Assembly: GCF_937468385.1 (NCBI RefSeq)
Contig: NZ_CALBWS010000029.1
Span: forward strand, 1-64,000
Source of the DNA: Neobacillus rhizosphaerae
GTDB lineage: Bacteria; Bacillota; Bacilli; Bacillales; Cytobacillaceae
Length of the DNA: 64,000 bases
Direction: 5' to 3'
Shown in pieces: positions 53,018 to 62,346 of this stretch. The notes beneath the pieces are model-generated. The model saw only the letters and a program-made list of their open reading frames with translations. It was not told the origin of the DNA and made no database searches. Both the position numbers and the translations under genes were made by a program. The first letter of the stretch is position 1, and every line of letters begins with the position of its first letter.

Positions 53018-53216
53018 AGATGTCCAGCTTCAGCGCCTAAGGGCTCGAGGTCACAAGCCAATCCGTCCAAAAGGTTAAAGAACAACCTTTCGGCAGGCTC
53101 GTCTTGTACTTGGCTACAAAAAGCTAACGCTTTATGTACGAATTAAGGGCAACTAAGCACTTTCTAGTGCTAAATCGTCCTATATACCCTTGACCAAGGC
53201 GCTTGGGCTTTTCTCA
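53018..53216. repeat. Bacillus-type intergenic repeat (about 195 bp)
   Basis: Begins near GATGTCCAGCTTCAGCGCCT and ends near GACCAAGGCGCTTGGGCT; the GGGCTCGAGGTCACAAGCC and AAGGTTAAAGAACAACCTTTCG parts are familiar as a repeat scattered in Bacillus-group genomes. AGCGCC at the left pairs with GGCGCT at the right. It is not coding. It lies between the TetR gene and the RND promoter. Confidence 0.6.
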
Positions 53217-53221
53217 ATTCG

Positions 53222-53250
53222 TTGACAAATGACTCGTTAGTCATTATTAT
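53222..53250 (+). promoter_or_regulatory. RND pump promoter with TetR operator
   Basis: -35 TTGACA (53222-53227), 17-bp spacer, -10 TATTAT (53245-53250). The spacer is occupied by AATGACT-CGTT-AGTCATT (53228-53245), a perfect inverted repeat. A repressor bound there would block RNA polymerase; the TetR gene next door is the natural candidate. Confidence 0.78.
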
Positions 53251-53292
53251 AAGGAAATGAGCTTGATAAGTCAATTTAGGGTAGGTGTAATA

Positions 53293-56200
53293 GTGAAGGG
53301 TTTAGTCAATTTTGTCCTAAAAAATAAACTAGCAGTATGGCTGCTTACCATCATCATTACAGTATCTGGTATTTATTCAGGTACAAGGATGAATATGGAG
53401 ACGATCCCGAATATCTCGATTCCTTACTTAATGGTAATGGATGTATATCCTGGAGCCACTCCTGAAAAAGTAATGGAAGATGTGTCTAAGCCTATTGAAA
53501 AAGCGTTAGAAGGCCTTGACCATGTGAAATCCGTTTATTCAAATTCATATTCTAACATGTCCAGTATTCAAGTAGAATACGAATATGGTATAGATATGGA
53601 TGAGGCGAAACGTGCCTTACAATCTGCGTTAGATGCAGTGAAATTACCAGAAGGAGCACAAAAGCCTACAACTACAGCCATTAGCATGAACATGATGCCA
53701 GTTGTTGCCTTAAGTGTAAGTAGTTCAAAAGAGGATATTGTTGGATTAACGTCAACAGTACAGGAAAGTTTATTACCAAAAATCGAGAAAATCAATGGTG
53801 TTGCGTCTGCAACGATTACTGGTCAGCATATTGAAGAAGTAGACCTGACGTATAATAAAGCAAAAATGGATCAATTTGGCTTAACAGAAGATAAAGTCAA
53901 ACAAATGATTCAAGCAAGTAACCTAGCTGTTTCATTAGGACTCTACCAGTTTAAAGAAGGTGAACAAGCTGTAGCCATAGACGGCAAGTTCATGACCGCT
54001 GATGAATTAAAGAATATGCTTATTCCTGTCACACCTTCAGCCGCAAATCCGTCACCATTTGTGAAGCTTAGCGATATTGCGACAATTGACGTAGTAGGTA
54101 AAGTACAATCGATTTCCCGTACAAACGGTAAAGAGGCTATTGCGATTCAAATTGTCAAAGGTCAACAAGCCAACACGGTTGATGTTGTAAACAAAGTGAA
54201 GAAGTTAGTTAAAGAAGAAAAGGCAAAAGTTGATGGTCTTGTCATTGATGTAACCCTTGATCAAGGGAAACCAATTGAAGATTCCGTATCAACGATGATT
54301 GAAAAAGCGTTATTTGGTGGTTTAATTGCCGTATTAATTATCCTTCTATTCTTACGTGATTTCAAATCAACCATTATTTCGATCGTATCGATTCCAGTTT
54401 CGATTTTCATGGCGTTACTGCTGTTAAACTGGATGAATATTACGCTGAATATTATGACGCTTGGTGCGATCACGGTTGCCATTGGTCGTGTCATCGATGA
54501 CTCCATCGTAGTAGTGGAAAATATTTACCGAAGACTCCATTTAAAAGAAGAGAAATTAACTGGTCGCGCCCTTGTACGTGAAGCGACAATTGAAATGTTC
54601 AAACCAATCATGTCCTCAACCTTAGTAACGGTTGCGGTATTCGCACCACTGATCTTCGTTGGTGGAATGGTCGGCGAGCTGTTCATGCCGTTCGCCTTAA
54701 CGATGGCGTTTGCGCTTGGGGCTTCGTTACTTGTGGCGATTACCATCGTTCCGGCCCTTTCGCACTTCTTATTTAAGAAAAAGTTATATGGTGAAAAGAC
54801 TAAGAAAAGTCATAAAGAGGCTGGGGAATTAGCAAAATGGTATAAATGGTTCCTGGAAAAGGTCCTTAACCATAAAGTAATTGCTTCAATCCTTGCTGTT
54901 GTTTTATTAGCAGGCAGTTTGGCGTTAACGCCTTTAATCGGCTTTAGCTTCATGGGTAGTGAAGAAGATAAAGTGATGTACTTATCGTACACACCAAAGG
55001 CAGGCGAGCTGCCGGAAGATACACAGGCAAACATTAAAGTAGTTGAAGAGAAGATGCTCAAACGTGATGATATTAATATCGTTCAAGTATCTGTAACCAA
55101 AGCTGGTGATACCTCGGCAGCGATGATGGGTGGTGGCGGATCAGGCGGTGCATTAATGTACCTTATTTTTGACCCGAAAATGGATAACTTCCCAGAAGTC
55201 CGTGATGAAATTGAAAAGTATGTGACTAACATTGGTCAATCAGGCAAATGGAAGAGTCAGAACTTCGGTTCGATGTCGGGGTCTACAAATGAAGTCAGCT
55301 ATTCATTCTACAGTGAAAATTTAGATAAACTAAATAAATCTGTAAAAATGGTAGAAGGCGTTTTGAAGAAAAATAACGGTTTAAAAGATGTTACTTCAAC
55401 TGCAGAGGATGCCTACGTTGAGTATACATTCAAAGTAGAACAAAATGAATTACTGAAGTATGGTTTAACAACGGGGCAACTCGTCATGATGTTAAGCCCA
55501 GCAAAAACACAAAATGTGTTAACAAAGGTTGAAAAAAATGGTGACACATTAGATGTCATCGTTCAGCAAGAACAAGCTGCCCAACCAAAATCAATCGATG
55601 ATATGTTGGCAACACCGGTACCGACAGCACTTGGTACGACAATGCCACTTTCTGAGCTTGTCACTGTGAAGAAAGGAACAACCTTAAATACACTTGCACG
55701 TAGTAAAGGTGAATACTTCGCAACCGTTTCAGGGAAAATTAAAGGTGCGGATATTTCAAAAGTAACATCTAAAGTAGATAAAGATATTAAAAAATTAGAT
55801 TTACCTAAAGGTGTTACAGTTGATGTTGCTGGTGTAACTGCAGATATGAATGACACATTTACCAAACTTGGTGTAGCCATGGCTGCGGCAATTGCCATCG
55901 TGTACTTCATCCTTGTTGTCACATTCCGTGAAGGTGTCGCACCATTTGCGATCCTATTCTCGTTACCATTTGCGGTCATTGGTTCATTTGTTGGTTTATT
56001 AATCGGTGGTGAAACCATCTCAGTCTCTGTTATGATGGGTCTCTTAATGTTAATCGGTATCGTTGTAACGAATGCCATCGTCCTTGTAGACCGGATTATT
56101 CATATGGAACGGGATGGATTGGGTATGCGTGAAGCGATTCTAGAAGCTGGTGCAACACGTCTCCGTCCAATCCTGATGACAGCAATCGCTACGATCGGTG

Positions 56201-56379
56201 CGCTAATCCCATTAGCCCTTGGTTCAGGCGGTGGCGGTTTAATCTCGAAAGGTCTTGGTATTACCGTAATCGGTGGTTTAACAAGTTCAACGTTATTAAC
56301 GCTAATTGTTGTACCAATCGTTTATGAAATATTGTCTAAGTTATTCAAGAAAAACCGTAAAGAAATAGATGAAAACTAA
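53293..56379 (+). CDS. RND efflux pump, SwrC/YerP-like
   Basis: 1028 residues from GTG 53293 (GGTAGGTG 5 bases upstream), which gives the usual MKGLVNFVLKNKLAVW start; ATG 53257 would add 12 residues and is badly spaced. Twelve helices, two large extracellular domains, relay aspartates in GRVIDDSIVVVEN, and a Gly-rich MMGGGGSGGALM loop. It resembles SwrC (surfactin self-resistance and efflux in B. subtilis). Regulated by the divergent TetR protein. The nearby coding region of another RND gene (39806) is a distant paralogue. Confidence 0.92.
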   Translation: MKGLVNFVLKNKLAVWLLTIIITVSGIYSGTRMNMETIPNISIPYLMVMDVYPGATPEKVMEDVSKPIEKALEGLDHVKSVYSNSYSNMSSIQVEYEYGIDMDEAKRALQSALDAVKLPEGAQKPTTTAISMNMMPVVALSVSSSKEDIVGLTSTVQESLLPKIEKINGVASATITGQHIEEVDLTYNKAKMDQFGLTEDKVKQMIQASNLAVSLGLYQFKEGEQAVAIDGKFMTADELKNMLIPVTPSAANPSPFVKLSDIATIDVVGKVQSISRTNGKEAIAIQIVKGQQANTVDVVNKVKKLVKEEKAKVDGLVIDVTLDQGKPIEDSVSTMIEKALFGGLIAVLIILLFLRDFKSTIISIVSIPVSIFMALLLLNWMNITLNIMTLGAITVAIGRVIDDSIVVVENIYRRLHLKEEKLTGRALVREATIEMFKPIMSSTLVTVAVFAPLIFVGGMVGELFMPFALTMAFALGASLLVAITIVPALSHFLFKKKLYGEKTKKSHKEAGELAKWYKWFLEKVLNHKVIASILAVVLLAGSLALTPLIGFSFMGSEEDKVMYLSYTPKAGELPEDTQANIKVVEEKMLKRDDINIVQVSVTKAGDTSAAMMGGGGSGGALMYLIFDPKMDNFPEVRDEIEKYVTNIGQSGKWKSQNFGSMSGSTNEVSYSFYSENLDKLNKSVKMVEGVLKKNNGLKDVTSTAEDAYVEYTFKVEQNELLKYGLTTGQLVMMLSPAKTQNVLTKVEKNGDTLDVIVQQEQAAQPKSIDDMLATPVPTALGTTMPLSELVTVKKGTTLNTLARSKGEYFATVSGKIKGADISKVTSKVDKDIKKLDLPKGVTVDVAGVTADMNDTFTKLGVAMAAAIAIVYFILVVTFREGVAPFAILFSLPFAVIGSFVGLLIGGETISVSVMMGLLMLIGIVVTNAIVLVDRIIHMERDGLGMREAILEAGATRLRPILMTAIATIGALIPLALGSGGGGLISKGLGITVIGGLTSSTLLTLIVVPIVYEILSKLFKKNRKEIDEN

Positions 56380-56412
56380 AGGATTTATCCTACAATGTTG
56401 GTTGAAATTTAG

Positions 56413-56640
56413 AATTTGTATCAGCACACTAGGAAAAGTTACCTGAGCCAGGCGCATGACGCCTGGCTTTTTGCTGTTTTTGAAGGGGGACTGGAGGTGT
56501 TGGTGGGTAAAATGGGGAAAGTGACGGGTAAATCGGAAAAATGGACGGGTAAAATCTAATTTTAGACGGGTAAATCACTCAAAGTGACGGGTAAGTGGGG
56601 AATCCCTCTAAAAATATTACTTAAAAAGGAAAACAAGGAA
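56413..56640 (+). repeat. Dispersed element with 21-bp GACGGGTAAA array (copy 2)
   Basis: Starts at TATCAGCACACTAGGAAAAG, then a terminator-like hairpin GCCAGGCGCATGACGCCTGGC-type (about 56448-56468) with a T-run, then the array: (T/C)GGG positions 56504, 56525, 56546, 56567 and 56588, exactly 21 bp apart. Tail GGAATCCCTCTAAAAATATT as in copy 1. Directly followed by copy 3. Confidence 0.9.
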
Positions 56641-56674
56641 GAAATTATCACGAAAAATAAGCAACTCCTTCAAT

Positions 56675-56850
56675 CACATAAGGAAAAGTTACCTGAGCCA
56701 GGCATGACGCCTGGCTTTTTGCTGTTTTTGAAGGGGGACAGAAGGTGTTGGTAGGTAAAATGGGGAAATTGACGGGTAAATCGGAAAAATCGACGGGTAA
56801 AATCTAATTTTAGACGGGTAAATCATTCGAAATGACGGGTAAATCGGTAA
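56675..56850 (+). repeat. Dispersed element with 21-bp GACGGGTAAA array (copy 3)
   Basis: Repeats copy 2 from AAATAAGCAAC/ GGAAAAGTTACCTGAGCC onward, including the CCAGGC..GCCTGG hairpin and the array with motif starts at 56752 (degenerate), 56773, 56794, 56815 and 56836, again every 21 bp. Copies 2 and 3 are about 90% alike and look like a tandem duplication of about 245 bp. Confidence 0.9.
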
Positions 56851-57009
56851 GTTTCCTTTATCTCAGTCGGAGTGCTCCAGTTCATACGCCGATAAATGGT
56901 CACTTGCGGTTTTTTAAAGAACTTAAGATTTTTGTAAGAAATGAGTAAGAAAAAAGAGATTTCCATATCTTACAATAAGAGTAATTAATAGTTGAGGAGA
57001 GTTTATACC

Positions 57010-57376
57010 ATGTCTTATCTATTAACAACAAGCAATCTTTCAAAAGTGTTTCATGGTAAAGAAGTGATTTCTCAGGTGAATATGAATGTAAAAAAAGGAG
57101 AAATCTATGGGGTTCTTGGTCCAAATGGTGCGGGGGAAACGACTATAATGAAGATAATGGCCAATTTAATTAAACCGACAAGCGGAGAGATTTAAATTTT
57201 TGGAGTAAAATATGAAGTGTTAAAAAGGATGGAAACCATTATTGAATATACGAATATATGATTCCAGCATAACTCAAATGGATATTTCAAAAGCCCTTGT
57301 CCTAAATGATTTTGCAGTGGAATCGATAAGTAAGAAAATGAATTCTTTAGAAGACTACTTTTTAAAAGTTAATTAA
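57010..57376 (+). pseudogene. ABC exporter ATPase, decayed (BcrA-type)
   Basis: The first 62 residues are the start of an ABC ATPase (LTTSNLSKVFHGKEVI, VKKGEIYGVLGPNGAGETT) with Lys of Walker A changed to Glu (GAGET for GAGKT) and a stop at 57193-57195. The next 110 bases carry frameshifted fragments, and the end (MDISKALVLNDFAVESISKK then LEDYFLKVN) is the C-terminus of the same family; the middle with signature and Walker B is deleted. Non-functional. Ribosome binding site GAGGAGAG is still present. Confidence 0.88.
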
Positions 57377-57390
57377 TGGGGGTAGGATCC

Positions 57391-58086
57391 ATGCTTAATC
57401 TTATTAGATTAGAAATAAAAAAACATAAAATCGACAGTTCTATTAAAGGGGCGCTGGTTGCAACTGGTATTATTTTTGGTGTTATTCTTTTAGGTCTATA
57501 TGTCTCAAAACTGGATCATGAACTTGTTTTCGAAAATTACGAAGTTGCCTTTAGCGCGATTGATACTTTAGTTAGAGCTGTTTTTATTATCTTCGCTTCC
57601 ACTCTAGTTGCTAAACTTATTATTGACGAATATAAAAATAAGACGATAACGATATTATTTATGTACCCGATCAATAGAAAGAAAATCATTATCGCAAAGC
57701 TAATACTTATAGTCATCTTTACTTTTACGGCGATTATCTTTGCAAATACGATTATCACTACTTTGTTTTATTTTTTTAATGAAAAGATGCAATACATCCC
57801 AGATACGCTTTCACTTATTGTTGTAAAAAAACATGCATTGAAGGTTCTAATGAATGCTCTAGCTGCAACCGGAATGAGCTTGATACCTCTTTTTTTTGGT
57901 ATGCGAAAATATTCAGTTCCAACAACCATCATCTCCTCGATAATAATTGTTTTCATCATTTGCTCTAACAATGGTGGAATGTCATTAAATGATATTATTA
58001 TCATCCCTGCAACACTTGCATTTATTGGTGTGTTAATTGCCTATTTGGCAATTAAAAATATCGAGAAGGTGGATCTAATCGAATAA
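57391..58086 (+). CDS. ABC-2 type permease (BcrB-like)
   Basis: 231 residues, six hydrophobic segments. MLNLIRLEIKKHKIDSSIKG then IIDEYKNKTITILFMYPINR are typical of bacitracin/lantibiotic-type permeases. ATG 57391 has GGGGG upstream. It is intact, but its ATPase partner just before it is a pseudogene, so it is probably non-functional unless another ATPase serves it. Confidence 0.8.
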   Translation: MLNLIRLEIKKHKIDSSIKGALVATGIIFGVILLGLYVSKLDHELVFENYEVAFSAIDTLVRAVFIIFASTLVAKLIIDEYKNKTITILFMYPINRKKIIIAKLILIVIFTFTAIIFANTIITTLFYFFNEKMQYIPDTLSLIVVKKHALKVLMNALAATGMSLIPLFFGMRKYSVPTTIISSIIIVFIICSNNGGMSLNDIIIIPATLAFIGVLIAYLAIKNIEKVDLIE

Positions 58087-58108
58087 TAAGAGTTTAGTAG
58101 ATAATCTA

Positions 58109-58180
58109 TTCGCTGTACTTGGCTTTGGTCTCTCAAATTTAGCGATTAGAAATTTAGAAAAGATTGATATAGTTAAATAA
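58109..58180 (+). pseudogene. Tail of a second permease copy
   Basis: FAVLGFGLSNLAIRNLEKID plus IVK and a stop closely resembles the end of the preceding permease (IGVLIAYLAIKNIEKVDLIE). A second permease gene once stood here and has been deleted except for its last 23 codons. Confidence 0.7.
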
Positions 58181-58322
58181 TGATACAGCTTTCAAACGAA
58201 TAAAAATGAATGCGCTATTCAGCAAAATGTGAAACCGATTTTTCTTAATGTAGGAAAAATCGGTTTTTTAGTTCCAGATATTGTCTTAGTGTTGATATTA
58301 CGTCAAAATGTTCTGATGAGCC

Positions 58323-58568
58323 GTGCCAGAGATTGCAGAACTCCTTTTAACTTTTCCAAGTGAAATAATTCTTCCGATTAAAAGTGTGTTTGCAACGAAT
58401 GATAATGTATGGAAGTATTGGTGTTTAGAGTATTTAGTAAAGCAGTTGCCATTGGAAGAAAGGGAACAATTAAAAGCCGATCTAATTAGAGTTGCTGAAC
58501 AACCAAGCGAAGATGAAAAATTGGAAGAAGTTGATGCAATGGCATCTGAAATTTTACAAACCATGTAA
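58323..58568 (+). pseudogene. DUF5071-type protein, N-terminus missing
   Basis: 81 residues: PEIAELLLTFPSEIILPIKS, then VWKYWCLEYLVKQLPLEERE. This matches the C-terminal two-thirds of DUF5071 proteins (HEAT-like, often near immunity genes). The family usually has 30-40 more residues before PEIAELL. GTG 58323 is in frame but has no ribosome binding site, and the upstream DNA is not open. Probably a 5'-truncated gene. Confidence 0.6.
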
Positions 58569-58672
58569 TAATTTTCGCTCTAGCAAAGAGGGTTTTAACA
58601 ATAAATGGATTTTAGACTATGATAGAGAAAAAATAGATAGTATTTTTAAAGAAAAATAGTTCATATAGTGAT

Positions 58673-58702
58673 AACCGATAATCAACTATCGGTTATTTTG
58701 AT
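58673..58702 (+). terminator. Hairpin with weak T-run
   Basis: AACCGATA (58673-58680) and TATCGGTT (58687-58694), 6-base loop, then ATTTTG. The rest of 58569-58909 shows no gene. Confidence 0.5.
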
Positions 58703-58909
58703 GCAATAAGAATTAACTCTGAAAAAGCCCGATTAAATACAAGATTCTATACATAACTTTTATATAGTTGGCTTATTTATAAAAAATCTTGGTCCACTGT
58801 CACCGTCCGAATTAAAGAAATGGAAAAAAACTTTATTTGTAATGGAACTTTTAGTATCGATAAATGCTCTAATTGCTAAAGATGCAGTGGGGGAGGAGAG
58901 ACTAACGTT

Positions 58910-59431
58910 GTGATCACATCGATTTCGGATTCTACCATGTTGAAAAAAATAAAGAAGCAAGATATGACGGCAGTGATTGAGTGGTTTGATATCAGAAAAT
59001 CAAAGTTTTATAAAATCGGTTGGGCATATCTGAAAAGCCATCATGATGTGGAGGATGTTTTTCATAATACGATTATTAAAGTCAATGAAAAAATCGGTCA
59101 GTTAAAGGAAGATAAATATTTTGAATCATGGGTGACCACGATCTTTATCAATGAATGTCGATCCATTTATCGAAAAAGAAAACAAAGAGAGATGACTAGT
59201 CCGCTAGATACGGAGGATAGTACTCCACTTGAAACAAAGTTGGAAGTGTTGGCAGAACTGGATCAGCTCGATGAGAAATATAAGGAAATGATTATTTTAA
59301 AATACCTGAAAGGCTACTCCCAGGAAGAAATTGCCGTGATCCTCAAATTGCCGGTTGGGACTGTTAAATCTAGATTGTATCGGGGCCTGATTCTGCTTAG
59401 GAAAATAATCGAGGAGGGTGAGGATGAATGA
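58910..59431 (+). CDS. ECF-type RNA polymerase sigma factor
   Basis: 173 residues. Region 2 (VIEWFDIRKSKFYKIGWAYL, then DVEDVFHNTIIKVNEKI) and region 4 (EMIILKYLKGYSQEEIAVIL, then PVGTVKSRLYRGLILLRK) are both present, with nothing between but a short linker: an ECF sigma factor. GTG 58910 follows GGGAGGAGAG. Its last codons overlap the start of the anti-sigma gene (ATGA), so the two are coupled. Target promoters unknown; it probably also drives its own operon. Confidence 0.92.
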   Translation: MITSISDSTMLKKIKKQDMTAVIEWFDIRKSKFYKIGWAYLKSHHDVEDVFHNTIIKVNEKIGQLKEDKYFESWVTTIFINECRSIYRKRKQREMTSPLDTEDSTPLETKLEVLAELDQLDEKYKEMIILKYLKGYSQEEIAVILKLPVGTVKSRLYRGLILLRKIIEEGEDE

Positions 59432-61005
59432 ATTGTCGTGAGAGTCAAGAACAATTAATCGATTATTTAGAAGGAAATCTTGATGAAATAAGTAGAATTG
59501 AGCTAGAACTTCATTTACAGGGATGTGTTGGTTGTCAACAGGAAATGCGGGAATTACAGCAGCTTGTTGCGGCGCTTGAGTCAGATAGTGAGAGGATTCA
59601 AGTTCCTGACGATTTTATGAAAAATGTGCGCACTAAAGTGGCCAAAAGCCAAGAAAGCAGCCGAAAATCTTATAAACAGCGAGCAATGATTGGGTTGGTG
59701 GCCATGCTTTTCTTAACCGTATTTGTCGGAACAGCCGTGGCTACCAATAGTTTTGCCAGTGTCCTCGATTGGTGGAAGGATTTAAGTGCCAAGCAAGACG
59801 AGCAAACGCAGGATTATGTTCAGCATGGCTTAGGTGAGAGACTAAACTTAGCTGCAGAAAGCAATGGGGTGAAGGTGACGATCACGAGTGTTGTTGCCGA
59901 TGACATCCAGACGCTCATCTATTATGAAATTGACGATCAAAACAAGGGAAATAAGTATATGATCAATTACAGTGATGGCCTGAAAATCGCTAATCAAGAC
60001 CAAGATTGGAAAAGGGAAGATCATCCAGCGTACTTACCAGTCACGAATCATCTTAGCCTCTATTCAAAAACGGACCATGTATATAAAGGTCGACTAGGTG
60101 TTGCCCCGATGACCACTGATGTGGGAAGTATTCAGCTCGAGCTTAGTAAGCTTGAAAAGGTAACACAAACTCCTGGAGATCCGGACACCGCTCAGAGCGT
60201 ATCAGGTGGAAAAAAGGAATTTGTTGCGGGAGATTGGCGTTTTGACATTCCGGTAAAAAAACATCCAGCGATTGTCCATAAGATTCACGTTGAGACGAAA
60301 ATCGATGGGAATCCAATTATTTTTGATAAACTGACGATTGCCCCAACCATCACGGTATTATCGTATCGATATCGGAATGAAAATCCAGACAAAAGTATGG
60401 AGTACATTAAAATATCCAGCCTCGAAAGTAAGGGGAAGTTAGTTTATGACCAATTTGGATTGGGCGGTTATGGGGGAAGTAGCAGGTATGAAAAAGGCTG
60501 GAATTCAGCCGAAGCAACATTTGAATCGCTTTATTTTGAAAAACCAACAGACGTTAAGATTCACATTGATAGTGCGACATTTTCAGTTAGCAAGCACGCG
60601 AAATTTGCGATTGATAGTTCAAAAGGCTTGCCACAGTCCTTTGAGTATTTAGGGAATAAACTCACGATTGAACAAATGGAAATCGGTACTCCGACGAAAA
60701 TTGTCATGACGGAAGAGCTGAACCCAAATCGGGCCTACGAAATGCTCGATTATCATTTTTATGACAAAGATGGTCATGGCGGAAGTGGGGCTAGTATCAA
60801 TGGATATTACATCGATAAAAAGGGGGACAAATATAAAATAGGTGACTATTTGCTTCGTCAAAATGAGCTTGATCATCCACGAATGTTCTCTACTGAGCAC
60901 CATATCGAGTTTTCAGGGGGGAATAATGTACCAGTGGGGGTAGAAATTGAAGGCTATAAAGTCACCTCATTTTACGATAAAGTGGTTGGAATTTCATTGG
61001 ATTAA
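59428..61005 (+). CDS. Zinc-binding anti-sigma factor with DUF4179 extracellular domain
   Basis: 525 residues. The N-terminal cytoplasmic domain carries the ZAS motif HLQGCVGC (His29-x3-Cys-x2-Cys) that binds zinc and holds the sigma factor. One membrane helix (about 87-108), then a large extracellular part starting with the DUF4179 region (VLDWWKDLSAKQDEQTQDYV) and ending in beta-rich DNA. It senses an envelope signal and releases the ECF factor encoded just before. Longer than the 350-450 residues usual for this type. Start ATG overlaps the sigma stop. Confidence 0.9.
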   Translation: MNCRESQEQLIDYLEGNLDEISRIELELHLQGCVGCQQEMRELQQLVAALESDSERIQVPDDFMKNVRTKVAKSQESSRKSYKQRAMIGLVAMLFLTVFVGTAVATNSFASVLDWWKDLSAKQDEQTQDYVQHGLGERLNLAAESNGVKVTITSVVADDIQTLIYYEIDDQNKGNKYMINYSDGLKIANQDQDWKREDHPAYLPVTNHLSLYSKTDHVYKGRLGVAPMTTDVGSIQLELSKLEKVTQTPGDPDTAQSVSGGKKEFVAGDWRFDIPVKKHPAIVHKIHVETKIDGNPIIFDKLTIAPTITVLSYRYRNENPDKSMEYIKISSLESKGKLVYDQFGLGGYGGSSRYEKGWNSAEATFESLYFEKPTDVKIHIDSATFSVSKHAKFAIDSSKGLPQSFEYLGNKLTIEQMEIGTPTKIVMTEELNPNRAYEMLDYHFYDKDGHGGSGASINGYYIDKKGDKYKIGDYLLRQNELDHPRMFSTEHHIEFSGGNNVPVGVEIEGYKVTSFYDKVVGISLD

Positions 61006-61015
61006 TAGACTAGCA

Positions 61016-61045
61016 GGAAGAACCTAAATCGGGTTCTTCCTTTTT
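61016..61045 (+). terminator. Terminator of the sigma/anti-sigma operon
   Basis: GGAAGAACC (61016-61024) pairs with GGTTCTTCC (61032-61040), followed by TTTTTATTC. Confidence 0.85.
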
Positions 61046-61058
61046 ATTCTCTTTTCTG

Positions 61059-61243
61059 TGGAAAAGGGGCGGAGCGCCGCAAAAATGAATCACTTAAACC
61101 AGTTAAAGTGAAATACCCATTTCACTAGACGAAAGATGTGAAGTCTAGCTCTGCTCTCACCGCCTTTATTAGGTGACTACGGATTGTTCTCTACATTTAT
61201 TTCTATGGTAGGGGTTGGGAGTTGAGGCTCATGATAGTTTTTT
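61059..61243 (+). repeat. 185-bp dispersed repeat, copy B
   Basis: Starts GTGGAAAAGGGGCGGAGCGC and ends CATGATAGTTTTTT; inverted copy of 43591-43775. The rest of 61244-61679 has no gene; a short MNQIKKIRAKQGNTRG frame near 61345 may be mobile-element debris but is not recognisable. Confidence 0.9.
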
Positions 61244-61679
61244 TAAATGATGACAGAAGCATGCCTGTTAACGCAGTATGACCAAATTTCTGAACGAATC
61301 TCCCTGGTGCCCTAACCGCGCGAATCGGCGGCCCATTCAGTTTATGATGAACCAAATCAAAAAGATCCGTGCCAAGCAAGGTAATACAAGAGGGATTACG
61401 TTACTCTATTATTTAATGTGAAAAAGAAGTATTGATAACTTACAAGAAGTAACTGTGGTAAAACCTAGATGTATAATTCTTGCCACTATTTAAAGGTAAT
61501 TTTAAGAGTAGCTCACTCTATTGAAGTCAATAATAAAGAAATGTAAGATGAAATTATAGAGAAGATAAATTCAGTCCCACAAAAGGATTTTCACCATGTT
61601 TACTTCAATCAAACAGTAGTTTTTTTATTTCAATGGTATTCATATTTTCTTTCTTACTAAAAGAAATGGAGTGGTCAAA

Positions 61680-62345
61680 ATGAAATTTTTCTTAGATACA
61701 GCAAATGTGGAAGAAATAAAAAGAATTAGTGCATTGGGACTTGTTGACGGCGTGACAACTAACCCATCAATTATTGCTAAAGAGGGTCGCCCGTTCGAAG
61801 AAGTAATTAAAGAGATTTGTAGTATTGTAGATGGACCTGTTAGTGCAGAGGTCATTGGTCTTCAGGCTGAGGAAATGATTAAAGAAGCACGCGTAATTGC
61901 ACAATGGGCACCAAATGTCGTTGTGAAACTTCCAATGACTGAAGAAGGATTGAAAGCAGTCAATGTTTTAGCGAAAGAAAATATCAAAACAAATGTAACG
62001 TTGATTTTTTCTGTTGCACAAGGCCTAATGGCGGCAAAAGCAGGAGCAACTTTCATCAGCCCATTCCTGGGAAGACTCGATGATATTGGTGTAGATGGAT
62101 TAGGTCTTATCAAACGATTAAAAGTTGTTCTTGAAAATTATGGATTAAAATCAGAGATTATTTCCGCAAGTATTCGTCATATTGGTCATATGGAAGCAGC
62201 AGCAGAGGCTGGTTCTCATATTGCCACAATTCCAGGATCACTTTTCCCTAAACTATGGGGACATCCATTAACAGATAAGGGAATTGAAGGTTTCTTGAAA
62301 GATTGGGGTTCCTATAATAAATCACTCATGGAGACAGGTGAATAA
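61680..62345 (+). CDS. fsa: Fructose-6-phosphate aldolase / transaldolase-like protein
   Basis: 221 residues from ATG 61680 (GGAG 8 bases upstream; GTG 61671 overlaps it). A small (FSA/TalC-type) member of the transaldolase family: MKFFLDTANVEEI, DGVTTNPSIIAKEGR, VVVKLPMT with Schiff-base Lys83 and SIRHIGHMEAAAEAGSHIAT. It belongs to the TalC/YwjH group, which can act as transaldolase or as F6P aldolase. It is one base upstream of transketolase, which supports a pentose-phosphate (transaldolase) function in a tal-tkt operon. Confidence 0.9.
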   Translation: MKFFLDTANVEEIKRISALGLVDGVTTNPSIIAKEGRPFEEVIKEICSIVDGPVSAEVIGLQAEEMIKEARVIAQWAPNVVVKLPMTEEGLKAVNVLAKENIKTNVTLIFSVAQGLMAAKAGATFISPFLGRLDDIGVDGLGLIKRLKVVLENYGLKSEIISASIRHIGHMEAAAEAGSHIATIPGSLFPKLWGHPLTDKGIEGFLKDWGSYNKSLMETGE

Positions 62346-62346
62346 T

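Noticed and set aside
61300..61430. Short frame MNQIKKIRAKQGNTRG as a transposase end
   Set aside because: Too short and without a recognisable motif.
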